This document shows positions 1 to 8,112 of a stretch of DNA of 32,601 nt, in pieces. A program made the position numbers and the translations under genes. Position 1 is the first letter of the stretch; each line of letters opens with the position of its first letter. The stretch is from Roseburia sp. 1XD42-69 (GTDB lineage: Bacteria > Bacillota > Clostridia > Lachnospirales > Lachnospiraceae). The notes under the pieces were generated by a model that saw only the letters and a list, made by a program, of their open reading frames with translations, searched no databases and had not been told where the DNA came from. The DNA lies in the NCBI RefSeq assembly GCF_003612565.1, contig NZ_RAZG01000047.1, positions 1-32,601 on the forward strand, written 5' to 3'.

Positions 1-516
1 TGTAGGAATACTGTCTGCATTATCGACATTTAAAAACTGTGCCAATGTCTCCATAAGCTCACTGCCAGCGGGCACGACATCCATCAGCCCTCCCCTTGGG
101 CCAGTCGCCACGATGTAATTTTTACCCGAATTGCCATCTGTTTGTACCGATGTATTATTGGGATCAAACTCAAATGATTTATCAAGTTTCTTATCATATA
201 TACGCCAATATCCAGATATCTCATCGGACGGTTCAATTAGATACCGCTCACTTTCTACTTTTTCAACTGGCTGATTTGTTTCTGCCTTAAGATTATTTGT
301 ATTAAACCTTGAACCCATACTGCCCATTATGGAATATGCATCATATGCAGAAAACCTTCCTCCCGCTTTTGAATAAAGGAAATTATAACCAGAACTTTCA
401 CTCACCATATCTGTACCAGCCATTCTGCCTGCAAATCCTGTTCCCGAACCATTCCTCTGTGACTTTCCCATATCACGCCATGCGGGAAAACCCACCCCTA
501 TTCCATTTACGCTCAT
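1..516 (-). CDS. Hypothetical protein, N-terminal 172 residues (runs off window edge)
   Basis: The minus-strand frame is open from an ATG at 516 to the left edge, so the C-terminus lies outside the window. A GGAGGA ribosome binding site at 525-530 sits 8 nt upstream. The protein starts MSVNGIGVGFPAWRDMG. It has a Ser/Gly/Asn-rich N-terminal third with no signal peptide or membrane segment. A more ordered part follows, with the stretches RYLIEPSDEISGYWRIYDKK and YIVATGPRGGLMDVVPAGSE. The look resembles small Lachnospiraceae proteins of the DUF6033 type, but this is from memory and weak; function is unknown. It is preceded by a structured leader and lies downstream of the AgrC/AgrA-like pair in the same direction, so it could be co-transcribed or be a target. 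Confidence 0.7.
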   Translation of the reverse strand, partial: MSVNGIGVGFPAWRDMGKSQRNGSGTGFAGRMAGTDMVSESSGYNFLYSKAGGRFSAYDAYSIMGSMGSRFNTNNLKAETNQPVEKVESERYLIEPSDEISGYWRIYDKKLDKSFEFDPNNTSVQTDGNSGKNYIVATGPRGGLMDVVPAGSELMETLAQFLNVDNADSIPT

Positions 517-724
517 TTTTCAAATCCTCCATTGTCATCAATTATTTTATAGCAGCCCCTCTGTCGTTCAGAGCCGCATCCGCTCCCTTGTAATAAGTCC
601 GAGCGGTTCATTACCTCCATGCAGACATACCGCCTAACTTCCCCTGTCAAACTTCATGACAAACACCCCCTTTCGCTGAAATTACTGCAATTACTTTTTT
701 CACTCCGCACTCCCTTTATACGGA
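517..724 (-). other. Structured leader between the kinase gene and the 1-516 gene
   Basis: This spacer holds two clear hairpins. One is CTCTG/CAGAG with a 5-nt loop (559-573); the other is CCGCTC/GAGCGG with a 15-nt loop (580-606). There is also a 7-codon minus-strand ORF (634-657, MKFDRGS) preceded by a strong AAAGGGGGTG ribosome binding site. No U-tract follows either hairpin, so they are not classic terminators. The region could be a 5' UTR controlling the 1-516 gene. I do not recognise it as a known riboswitch class. Confidence 0.4.
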
Positions 725-760
725 TTAACCCCCAATGCCGCTTGCATTACCGATGCTCAT
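725..760 (-). CDS. 11-residue ORF coupled to the kinase stop codon
   Basis: The ORF encodes MSIGNASGIGG and starts inside the kinase stop (ATGA overlap). AAAGGAG lies about 6 nt upstream, so translation is plausible by coupling. Its sequence is like the start of the next gene (MSVNGIG), so it may be the stub of a decayed paralogue rather than a real peptide. It is too short to be a typical AgrD precursor and has no Cys or Ser thiolactone-type core. Confidence 0.3.
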   Translation of the reverse strand: MSIGNASGIGG

Positions 761-2169
761 ACCTGTCTCCTTTCCTGTAACATCACCGTTACACTGAACT
801 CATTTTTCTTTATCTTGATATCTATGTCCCCCATATATTCTTGCGCTTCCCTCTTTACATTGGAAAGCCCGAACCCGTGCATGGAACCTTTCTTTCCGAA
901 AGGCTCTTTTTCCTTTGTAGAGATTGGGAGGTTCGTATCCGCATCCATGATAATCTCCCCTTCAAACGGGTTTCTGACCTCGATCAGGAAGAACTTTCTC
1001 TTCTGCCTGCTGGAAATAATAATATACCTGTCGCCCTGCCGCATTTTCCCGCAGGCTTCCAAGGCGTTCTGCAGCAGGTTATTTATAATGATGCCGATGT
1101 CATAGGCATCATACTTTTCCGATTCCGGGTAGGTAAATTCTGACCGGAACCGTATGCCCTGCTTTTCCGCAGCTTTCTGCCTGTCGTTCACAATCACGTC
1201 AGTAACGGTATTCCCTGTCTTTATGGAAAACTCAAAGGCATCCATGCTCTCATCCATTCTGGAAATGTAATTCCCCATGTCCCCATAGTTCCCACTCTCA
1301 AGCAGCCCCTTGATATTGGTCAGATGATTTTTCATCTCATGCTTCATCCGGCGTATGCCGTCATAAAACTGCTCCACCTCCGCCATCCGTTCCTGTATGG
1401 CATGGACCTGCTGCTGTTCCACAAAATATCTTTTCTTTTCCGCCTGAAGCCCTGCCACTTTCTGATAGGATATTATGGTCACCAGAATACTGGCATAAAA
1501 TAGTGCTGCAGACACAGGTATAATCCCTATCAGCACCGGGTACTGCTCATAAAGCCGAATAATCAAATCCCCCTTAGCCACCACTGTCAGAATCCGGAAT
1601 AGGATATTTACAAACAAGATGCCCGTCACAGGCGCCAGCAACAGATAGCACAATTCCCCTATATGCAGCTCTATCCTGCATTTTTTGATCTCATGTGCCG
1701 CCATATACAGCAGCACGAAAAAAAGCATAAACTGTAACAGTTCTACCATGAAAAAATTCAAAGCAGTGTTCTGCAATACCTTCGCCGCATCCGCCCCCTT
1801 TCCGCAATACCTGATTATATAAAAATTCACGCTCACCACCGCCAACGAACTCAAGTTCCTGATGCAGAAGAATACTACCCCCATGAACAGTGCAGCTTTC
1901 TTTTCCATCCCTAAATACCTTGCCGCCAGCGTCAACAGGACTATTACTGAAATCATGCAGACCAATGTTCCCATACTGACTGCCATGTTAAAAAAATAGA
2001 TGATAGAATAGGATGCAAACACAGTCAGCATCTTTATGATATCTGCCGGATGCCCCCTTTTCCGCCCCGCCATATACGGATAGAAAAATGCCGTCAGACA
2101 GCAGGCATACAGAACGACCTCAATCCCCACCGCTGTATTTTGGAACAGTGTAAAACTTGCCTCGCTCAA
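757..2169 (-). CDS. AgrC-like sensor histidine kinase (GHKL ATPase)
   Basis: This 470-residue membrane kinase has six or seven hydrophobic segments in residues 10-235, then a coiled linker. The dimerisation/phosphoacceptor helix contains RRMKHEMKNHL (His about 277). The GHKL ATPase follows, with N-box IINNLLQNALEAC (about 361-373) and G-box HGFGLSNVKREAQ (about 431-443). The architecture is that of the AgrC/VirS/ComD family, which senses peptides and phosphorylates a LytTR regulator. The start is TTG at 2169, with AGGAGGG about 7 nt upstream. It lies 11 nt after the regulator gene and is surely co-transcribed with it. The ligand is unknown: no agrB/agrD-like peptide genes lie nearby. Confidence 0.9.
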   Translation of the reverse strand: MSEASFTLFQNTAVGIEVVLYACCLTAFFYPYMAGRKRGHPADIIKMLTVFASYSIIYFFNMAVSMGTLVCMISVIVLLTLAARYLGMEKKAALFMGVVFFCIRNLSSLAVVSVNFYIIRYCGKGADAAKVLQNTALNFFMVELLQFMLFFVLLYMAAHEIKKCRIELHIGELCYLLLAPVTGILFVNILFRILTVVAKGDLIIRLYEQYPVLIGIIPVSAALFYASILVTIISYQKVAGLQAEKKRYFVEQQQVHAIQERMAEVEQFYDGIRRMKHEMKNHLTNIKGLLESGNYGDMGNYISRMDESMDAFEFSIKTGNTVTDVIVNDRQKAAEKQGIRFRSEFTYPESEKYDAYDIGIIINNLLQNALEACGKMRQGDRYIIISSRQKRKFFLIEVRNPFEGEIIMDADTNLPISTKEKEPFGKKGSMHGFGLSNVKREAQEYMGDIDIKIKKNEFSVTVMLQERRQV

Positions 2170-2180
2170 TGACAGCCCTC

Positions 2181-2885
2181 CTATTTCATAAACCGCAGGT
2201 ACGCTTTTACAAAATCTTCATACTTATATTTTGAAATCAGGAGCTTATCCCCATTTGTCAGCGTTACCTCTGTTTTGTTGTATTCATCCACATAGGACAG
2301 ATTGACCAGATAGCCTTTGTGGACACGGCAGAACTGCCCCTGCAGTTCTTCTTCCAGATCGCTCATTTTTGCATAATACTCCAAAACCCCGTCCTTCATA
2401 TGGACGGCTATCTTATGGTTCTGGCTTTCCATGTAATAGATGTCGCTTAACGGTATTGTTTTTCCCGTATTCCCATACTGGATCATCAGCGCTCTTTTAC
2501 CCTGCCCAGCCTGCTGTGCCGCCCTTTGAAAAATCTCGGCAAACCGCCCTTCGTCAACGGGCTTCAGCAGATACTGGAAAGCCCCCACGTCAAAGGCATC
2601 ATACACATATTTTTCATAGCCCGTGACAAATATGATGACGGGCTGTTTGATATCTTCCATGCCCCTGATCCGTTTTGCCATTTCCATACCATCCATTGAT
2701 GAATCCGGACCTTTCAGCTCAACGTCAAGAAACAGCAGGTCACATTCAGCCCTCGCTAAAAGATAGTCCTCCGCCGTGGCATATTCCGTAACCTCACACT
2801 CCACTCCTTGTTTCCGAACCAGCGAACAGATGTAGCTCCTTATATTTTTTTCATCATCACAGACCGCTATTTTGATTGCCTCCAC
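2181..2885 (-). CDS. LytTR-family response regulator (AgrA/VirR-like)
   Basis: The N-terminal receiver domain carries acidic residues DDE (about 10-12), phosphoacceptor Asp54 in LLFLDVELKG, Thr in FVTGYEKY and Lys in LLKPVDE. A LytTR DNA-binding domain follows at about 135-230 (IYYMESQNHKIAVH, FCRVHKGYLVNLSYV). At 234 residues it has the normal family length. The start is GTG at 2885, whose AAGGAG is directly adjacent; that spacing is poor, so the true start could lie a few codons further in. It partners the kinase just downstream. The direct repeats at 2959-2987 are plausible autoregulatory sites. Confidence 0.92.
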   Translation of the reverse strand: MEAIKIAVCDDEKNIRSYICSLVRKQGVECEVTEYATAEDYLLARAECDLLFLDVELKGPDSSMDGMEMAKRIRGMEDIKQPVIIFVTGYEKYVYDAFDVGAFQYLLKPVDEGRFAEIFQRAAQQAGQGKRALMIQYGNTGKTIPLSDIYYMESQNHKIAVHMKDGVLEYYAKMSDLEEELQGQFCRVHKGYLVNLSYVDEYNKTEVTLTNGDKLLISKYKYEDFVKAYLRFMK

Positions 2886-2958
2886 CTCCTTCTTTCAGCA
2901 TTTATCCCTAAAAATGCTTTACTTCGTGTATCGGAAAAATAATAATTTTTTTAACTCC

Positions 2959-2987
2959 GACAGCGTGAATAGACGATTTGACAGCGT
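2959..2987 (-). promoter_or_regulatory. Direct repeat with LytTR-operator geometry
   Basis: GACAGCGT occurs at 2959-2966 and again at 2980-2987, exactly 21 bp apart (two helical turns). With the next bases the copies read GACAGCGTGA and GACAGCGTAA. LytTR regulators such as AgrA bind pairs of 9-bp direct repeats about 12 bp apart, with ACAGTTAAG-like boxes, so both spacing and sequence fit. The pair sits 74-102 bp upstream of the regulator start, followed by AT-rich DNA (about 2930-2957) that could hold a -10. Binding is inferred. Confidence 0.55.
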
Positions 2988-3166
2988 AACTGGATTGACA
3001 TTTTTTATCCTTAATATCCCCTCTGCCGCTCTCAATATCCCTCACAAAAGGGGCGGCTGCCCCCGCAAGGCGGCACAAACGCAAACCACCGTGTTTGCAT
3101 ATTAACTCTGATTTCCCCGCTTTCCAAGCGGTTTCTGCTGTCAAACCTGCCTGCGAAAACGGCAGA

Positions 3167-3199
3167 CCGCCGCATATGGCGGTAAGCCATCTGCGGCGG
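3167..3199 (-). terminator. Hairpin after the DUF2000 gene
   Basis: The stem CCGCCGCA/TGCGGCGG is extended by ATGGC/GCCAT after one mismatch, with a 5-nt loop. It lies about 20 nt beyond the DUF2000 stop and would end the AraC-EamA-GNAT-DUF2000 transcript. The T-run after it on the minus strand is weak (TCTGCCGTTTT), so termination efficiency is uncertain. Confidence 0.6.
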
Positions 3200-3217
3200 T
3201 TAGCTTTTGTATATCCT

Positions 3218-3640
3218 TTATCTCAGCAGAGCCATACTCCCTGTCAATTTGTTTACCTTCTTTTTCGCACCACAGATGGCAACCCCATAATAATTCAGTT
3301 CCGTTTCTGAAACATTCTTCATTTTTTCGATAAACTCATCATAGGTCTTGCACCCCTGCGCAAGGTCTGAGAAATCCACCACCGTCAAATCCGAAAATTC
3401 CGGCTCATATAGCTTCTCACGGATAGACTTGATCACCTCCACATTTCCCTTTAAGATTGGCACAGGAAATTCAATGATCCCCAAATGACCGTTGCCCGTC
3501 CTGTCATACACATCCGCACCTACAACCTCCGGCATCTGCTTCCCCAGCGTAATGCCCATGATCGCCGCCGTATTCGCTATGATGCCAAGTGGCAGGTTCT
3601 CGTCAATCACCATGACACATTTTTCATTCTGTAAATCCAT
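3218..3640 (-). CDS. DUF2000 family protein
   Basis: This 140-residue cytosolic protein opens with the typical DUF2000 core: VMVIDENLPLGIIANTAAI, then GITLGKQMPEVVGADVYDR and HLGIIEFPVPIL. The family has a peptidyl-tRNA-hydrolase-II-like fold, but no established reaction is known to me. The start ATG at 3640 has GAGGA 8 nt upstream and begins 3 nt after the acetyltransferase stop, so the genes are translationally close. It is the last gene of the AraC-EamA-GNAT operon. This suggests a small metabolic or detoxification unit under the AraC regulator. Confidence 0.85.
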   Translation of the reverse strand: MDLQNEKCVMVIDENLPLGIIANTAAIMGITLGKQMPEVVGADVYDRTGNGHLGIIEFPVPILKGNVEVIKSIREKLYEPEFSDLTVVDFSDLAQGCKTYDEFIEKMKNVSETELNYYGVAICGAKKKVNKLTGSMALLR

Positions 3641-3643
3641 TTT

Positions 3644-4287
3644 CTATTCCTCTTTTCCGAAGGATTTCTCCTCCTGTTTTTTCTGATAACAGCGGTATAG
3701 ATAAGCCCTGTAAAAACCTAACCGCCCATATTGCTCCGATAGTTCTTCCCTTCCCGGAATATTTGCCAGTATCTTTACAATTCCATTTGCCGCTGCAAAC
3801 CGCAGGATATCCTCCAATCTTATTTCTGGCAGGTTCCCGTCCGGCAGGAATAAAAGCCCCTGACGCTTTATCCCGACAACCATCTCTCCCGCCATGACGT
3901 ACTCCGTCCCGCCGTTCCCGTTTTTAGGAACAATCCCTCCGACAATTTCCCTTTCATGCACAGTTTTCCGGCATCCCCTGTTAAACTGTATTCACCGACC
4001 ACGCCGCATTTTTCCAGTCCGTATCCATTGTCCGTAAGGATGGAACTCAGGTGGTAATTGGTATGCTCCACGATGCGGAACACACACCCTGCCCCGCACT
4101 GACGGCTGATTTCCTCGCACCTGCGGATGTTCCCCGGGATATCCCCTTCCGAAAATTTGTAATACAGCGGATAGACCAAAAGCTGCCCTTCCATTCTTTT
4201 CAGCACCCATCCCCGGCAGACTTGCGTTTCCCTGTCTGGGAACAGGCTGATGATCTGCTCCTCCGTCCTTATCGCAGGCTCATTCAC
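3644..4287 (-). pseudogene. GNAT-type N-acetyltransferase, frameshifted at an A5 run
   Basis: Two overlapping frames together make one protein. The first runs from GTG at 4287 (GGGAGTG about 6 nt upstream) through IRTEEQIISLFPDRE, ending in SEGLFLKTGT. The second resumes as GGTEYVMAGEMVVG and ends in GRLGFYRAYLYRCYQ, a typical GNAT C-terminus. The frame break maps best to the T5 run at 3921-3925 (A5 on the coding strand). Adding one A gives one 214-codon frame reading LFLKNGNGGTEYV. The upstream frame overlaps the end of the exporter gene by 8 nt, as expected in an operon. Causes could be true inactivation, -1 slippage at the A-run, or a sequencing error; the sequence cannot decide. Acetyltransferase identity is moderately sure; the substrate is unknown. 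Confidence 0.7.
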
Positions 4288-5179
4288 TGTTCCCACTCCC
4301 TTTCCCGTTATATTCAGAAAGGAAAAGCCCTGCAACCGCCAGAACCGTCCCCATAATGGAAACCCACGTTACCGGCTCCTTCAGTATTAACACGGAAGTC
4401 ACCACCGTTATGACAGGAACCATGTAAATATAGACACTGGTCCTGACCGCGCCAAGCACCTTTACCGCAAGGTTCCATGTCACAAAGCAAAGCGCGGAAG
4501 CCCCCAGCCCAAGATACAGGATATTGAGTAAATACGTCATATCCGCAAACCGTTCCAGCCTGACTTCAAAATCGAAAAGGAACAATGCCGGAGCCATGAA
4601 CAGGATGCCATAAAAGAACGTCCGCCGCGTGGTGAGTATGACCGGGTAGCCAAAGCTGCTGATTTTCCTTGTCAGTATGGAATAGCACGCCCACACAAAT
4701 GCCGCAAGGACTGCCAGCAGATCCCCCATCGGGTTTAGCTCCAGTTTAGAGCCGTTAAAGCTGATCAGCAGGGCACCCGCCATCGCCACCACAAAGCCTA
4801 TAAAAAAATTTGCCCGCAGCTTCCCTTCCGATTTCAAGAACAGGCGTGACAGGATTGCCGTGAAAAACGGCGCAACCGAGATGATGACTCCCACGTTGGA
4901 CGCCATCGTATATGTAAGCGCGATATTCTCCAGCAGGTAATATAAGCATATTCCGCTCAAACCCGCCAGCACGAAAGTCAGCTCCCGCCTGCGCCCCACG
5001 CCTTTCATTCGGTGCGGACAGACCAAAAAGAGCGCCGCAAAACCCATGACAAAGCGGAAGAACAGGATTTCCACCGGCTTAAAATCCGTAAGCAGGACTT
5101 TGGTGGATATGAATGTCGTTCCCCATATGATGATAGTGAACAGCGCCGCCAGATGCCCGGCTGATCTCCTATTCCCCAT
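4280..5179 (-). CDS. EamA/DMT-family transporter
   Basis: This inner-membrane exporter of about 299 residues has ten predicted helices in two EamA repeats. The first contains FTIIIWGTTFISTKVLL and TMASNVGVIISVAPFFTAIL; the second contains LAVLAAFVWACYSILTRKI and YIYMVPVITVVTSVLILKEPVTWVSIMGTVL. DMT exporters move amino acids or other small metabolites; the substrate cannot be told here. I chose ATG 5179 (MGNRRSAGH) because the family starts just before helix 1; longer in-frame extensions read through the AraC gene. It overlaps the AraC gene end by 11 nt and the acetyltransferase start by 8 nt, showing a tight operon. Confidence 0.88.
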   Translation of the reverse strand: MGNRRSAGHLAALFTIIIWGTTFISTKVLLTDFKPVEILFFRFVMGFAALFLVCPHRMKGVGRRRELTFVLAGLSGICLYYLLENIALTYTMASNVGVIISVAPFFTAILSRLFLKSEGKLRANFFIGFVVAMAGALLISFNGSKLELNPMGDLLAVLAAFVWACYSILTRKISSFGYPVILTTRRTFFYGILFMAPALFLFDFEVRLERFADMTYLLNILYLGLGASALCFVTWNLAVKVLGAVRTSVYIYMVPVITVVTSVLILKEPVTWVSIMGTVLAVAGLFLSEYNGKGSGNSE

Positions 5180-6011
5180 GCTGCTCACCGTCCCCGTCTT
5201 TTTCCGAGAATATTTCACGGTAAGTCCCCGGCGCAAGCCCTATGAACTGATTGAAATAATTTGTAAAATGACTCTGGTCGGAAAACCCTGTCCTTATGGC
5301 CGCCTCCACGGGCGGCACACCTTCCGATAACAGCTTCTTTGCCTCATTGATGCGGACTGTCTCAAGGTATCGGTACGGCGTGACCCCTTTTTCTTTTGTA
5401 AAGGCCCGCAGCAGCGTTGACTTGCTAAGCCCCGCATGGCGGCATATCTGGTCTAAATAGATGCGCTCCGTAAAATGTGCTGTCATGTATTCACAGGCTT
5501 TTTCAATCTCCTGTCTGCATTCCGGGATGCAGCTTTCAAAAGGCTTCCCATAATTCTGGATGAGGTACGAGAGCAGGAACAGCAATGTTTCCTCTTTCTT
5601 AAACTCCCCCGTTCCTTTCATGACCATCTCATGCAGAGGATGCAGGTGGCAGGCTATCTCCTCATCACAGATAACATTTCTTGAAAATCCCGGAAGTTCC
5701 CGTTTCCCGGTAACTTCCTCTGCCAGATCGAGCATGACCTCCTTTGAAATGTTAAATCCCCGGTAATCAAACGTCCCTTCATCACTCTGCACACAGGCAT
5801 GGCTGTCGCCCGGATTGAAAAGCACAATGCTCCCTTCCTCTATGGCATATTCCCTGTCACGGCAGGAAAGCACCCGCTCCCCTTTCTCCACAAAACCTAT
5901 GACATAATGCTCATGGAAATGGCTTGGAAAGGGCTGCACGATTCCCTCAAAGCGGTATGCCTCCATCCTCAATTCATCATCGTATACCACTGTCCTTATT
6001 TCTTTCTTCAT
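5169..6011 (-). CDS. AraC-family transcriptional regulator with cupin sensor
   Basis: The protein has 280 residues. The N-terminal cupin-like sensing domain (about 10-150) includes FPSHFHEHYVIGFVEKGER and EEGSIVLFNPGDSHAC. Two C-terminal HTH motifs lie at about 180-275, with LDQICRHAGLSKSTLLRAF and EAAIRTGFSDQSHFTNYFNQ, the hallmark of AraC/XylS. The start ATG at 6011 has an ideal AAGGAGGT 8 nt upstream; the longer frame to 6080 lacks one. It leads the operon with the exporter, acetyltransferase and DUF2000 genes and probably controls it. The effector is unknown. Confidence 0.92.
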   Translation of the reverse strand: MKKEIRTVVYDDELRMEAYRFEGIVQPFPSHFHEHYVIGFVEKGERVLSCRDREYAIEEGSIVLFNPGDSHACVQSDEGTFDYRGFNISKEVMLDLAEEVTGKRELPGFSRNVICDEEIACHLHPLHEMVMKGTGEFKKEETLLFLLSYLIQNYGKPFESCIPECRQEIEKACEYMTAHFTERIYLDQICRHAGLSKSTLLRAFTKEKGVTPYRYLETVRINEAKKLLSEGVPPVEAAIRTGFSDQSHFTNYFNQFIGLAPGTYREIFSEKDGDGEQHGE

Positions 6012-6271
6012 GTGGATTACCTCCTTGTCAAAAGCCATTTTACCTCTTATTTTTTCCTGCGTCTTGTAAAATATCTTCATTTTTCAGATTTATTGGTTTC
6101 ATTTCTTGTGGGAATTATCTGGATAAAAAGAAACGGTTTTATGTGCATTGGGGGATTTTATTAGAAGGCTGCATTTTAGAAATGAAGAAATTCATGAATT
6201 GCCTGAAAATGAAAAAAAGGGTCATTGAACATCCCCCCCTTTTCCCTCGCTATCATTTTTCAATTTTTCTA
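6012..6271. other. AT-rich upstream region of the AraC operon
   Basis: No gene is supported here. It holds the upstream side of the AraC operon on the minus strand and an AT-rich stretch to the edge of the repeat cluster. Plus-strand reading frames through it lack ribosome binding sites and family features. Confidence 0.4.
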
Positions 6272-6487
6272 TATACTACCACGCAAAACTCCATATTATC
6301 ACGGAAACTCATATACAAACACGAAAACTCCGGGCAGTTTCCGTGTTTGTATCATATCCCCCGTTTTCCGACAGCATTTTCCGTCAAGCTAATACCCTTT
6401 TCCGCAAAAACCAACAATATCCTACACCTTTTTACCTTTCCGTTTTATACTATCACGGAAACCCCTGACTTTTGCGTGAAAGTATAC
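6272..6487. repeat. Six iteron-like repeats, direct and inverted
   Basis: The motif ATACTATCACGGAAACTCC recurs with variation at 6272-6292, 6293-6310, 6313-6331, inverted 6332-6352, 6446-6465 and inverted 6466-6487. The constant core is CACG(G/C/A)AAA. Copies 3 and 4 form a near-perfect 14-bp hairpin (6316-6349), and copies 5 and 6 face each other. Extra TTTTCCG half-motifs lie between 6360 and 6410. The mix of direct and inverted copies suits multi-site protein binding, such as a replication initiator, partition or recombinase accessory site. It lies at the left edge of the mobile island; no rep or par gene remains. Confidence 0.6.
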
Positions 6488-6531
6488 TTTTGCCTGCAAG
6501 TACCAAAATTCCTATGGCATTATTTCTGAAT

Positions 6532-6547
6532 AGCCGCCTGGGCGGCT
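6532..6547. other. GC-rich perfect hairpin
   Basis: AGCCGCC/GGCGGCT with a 2-nt loop. No T-tract follows on either strand. It lies between the iteron-like repeats and the recombinase remnant. Confidence 0.4.
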
Positions 6548-6618
6548 GTTAGATATTGTTCACATAAATTCTCCAAGACGCAGAGGGGCCACGCTGGACA
6601 AGGGGAGGGGTCAAAACA

Positions 6619-6652
6619 GCCACAGAGGGGTCAGACTTGTGACCACTGTGGC
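6619..6652. other. Nested hairpin in a GAGGGG-repeat stretch
   Basis: Outer stem GCCACAG/CTGTGGC, inner stem GGTCA/TGACC with a 6-nt loop. Nearby the phrase GAGGGG recurs (about 6582, 6604 and 6625). It could be a protein-binding site or part of the island's end. No gene is seen here. Confidence 0.35.
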
Positions 6653-6700
6653 CGTCCATAACCGCCGCTCCCATGCTGCCCTAGCACAGCCCCAAAATCA

Positions 6701-6746
6701 AACAAAGGGATTCCGGCAACAACCAATGTGCCGGAACCCCTTGTTT
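6701..6746. terminator. Long inverted repeat, probable bidirectional terminator
   Basis: A long imperfect stem built on GGGATTCCGGCA and TGCCGGAACCCC is flanked by AAACAAA on the left and TTGTTTT on the right. It sits just beyond the recombinase remnant, where a transcript of the island's minus-strand genes would be expected to end. Confidence 0.55.
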
Positions 6747-7224
6747 TCAGCGGTTTCCCCGATATTCTGTTCATGCCCTTTGTATCAATTAAGCGGTTTA
6801 CATTTCCACATAGAATTTTGGGTTAGGGAAACCGTGTTCTTTGGCGTATTTCATCAGATATTCTTTCTGAGATGTATTGTGTAAAGGGTGGTTTCACCAT
6901 CCAAATACACATTGGCTGACGGTTCATTTGTGGCAAAATGACACAGGCTGAAAAGGCGGTGATCGACCAGCAGAAGGGAACCGAAGCGGGAGTGTCTGGG
7001 AATGACCTGGGCGCTCCTTCTTCTTTATAGGCCCCCCTCCTAAGAGCGCACTTACTCACCACCTGCCAAGGGCCGATGGTAGTACTGCCTGACGGCAGCC
7101 GTGCGCCCTCCGGGGGCGGCTTCGCCGGGGTGTCCTTCCCTGCCGGTATATAATCAGCAGACGCCAACGGTGGCTTGTGCATCGGACGCAGCCGCGCCGA
7201 TCACCGGGGGCTTGGGGGCCTTCA

Positions 7225-7767
<543 letters not shown>

Positions 7768-7809
7768 TTAAACTTCAACGCTTTAAAGCGATAATTCTTC
7801 CGTTGCCTG

Positions 7810-8112
7810 TTATTCCCCGTCATCATCACCCCAATTCCCATCATCATAAAATCCATATCCCTGTGCGCCACGCCGAAAAATATCCGTAAGCATTACAAGC
7901 AAATCCCTCCCGTCTTTTCGGAAGTGGGCGTTGACGGTGTATTCCGTGCCGCCGATTTTCTCGGTAATGCTCATCGGCTCTGGGATGCGGACAAGGGGCG
8001 TGACGTTCTGGACAGGCGGCAGAGGGGGATATATTTTGTCTGGATTTACCATAGGGACGTCCTTGTATTCCTCCATAATCGCCTGTATTTCTTCCTCTGA
8101 CAGTCTGCTCAT
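7810..8112 (-). CDS. tnpW: TnpW-like transposon protein
   Basis: This is a 100-residue acidic protein. The core ITEKIGGTEYTVNAHFRKDGRD matches the short conserved stretch of TnpW proteins of Tn4451-type elements (ITxKIGxTxYxVxxHF). The tail is rich in Asp/Gly. It starts at an ATGA overlap with the relaxase stop, so it is translated from the mob transcript. The family role is not established as far as I know. Its position between mob genes and tnpX matches the family gene order. Confidence 0.75.
   Translation of the reverse strand: MSRLSEEEIQAIMEEYKDVPMVNPDKIYPPLPPVQNVTPLVRIPEPMSITEKIGGTEYTVNAHFRKDGRDLLVMLTDIFRRGAQGYGFYDDGNWGDDDGE

Noticed and set aside
2886-3217. An agrD-like signal peptide gene or a 78-codon ORF upstream of the regulator
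   Set aside because: The 2908-3144 frame has no ribosome binding site or signal-peptide features and overlaps the operator repeats; no agrB partner is present.
6272-6487. A CRISPR array
   Set aside because: Repeats are degenerate, in both orientations, and irregularly spaced; no spacers of even length and no cas genes are present.
5924-6529. A 201-codon plus-strand ORF
   Set aside because: It starts antisense to the AraC gene and runs through the iteron-like repeats, with no ribosome binding site or family features.
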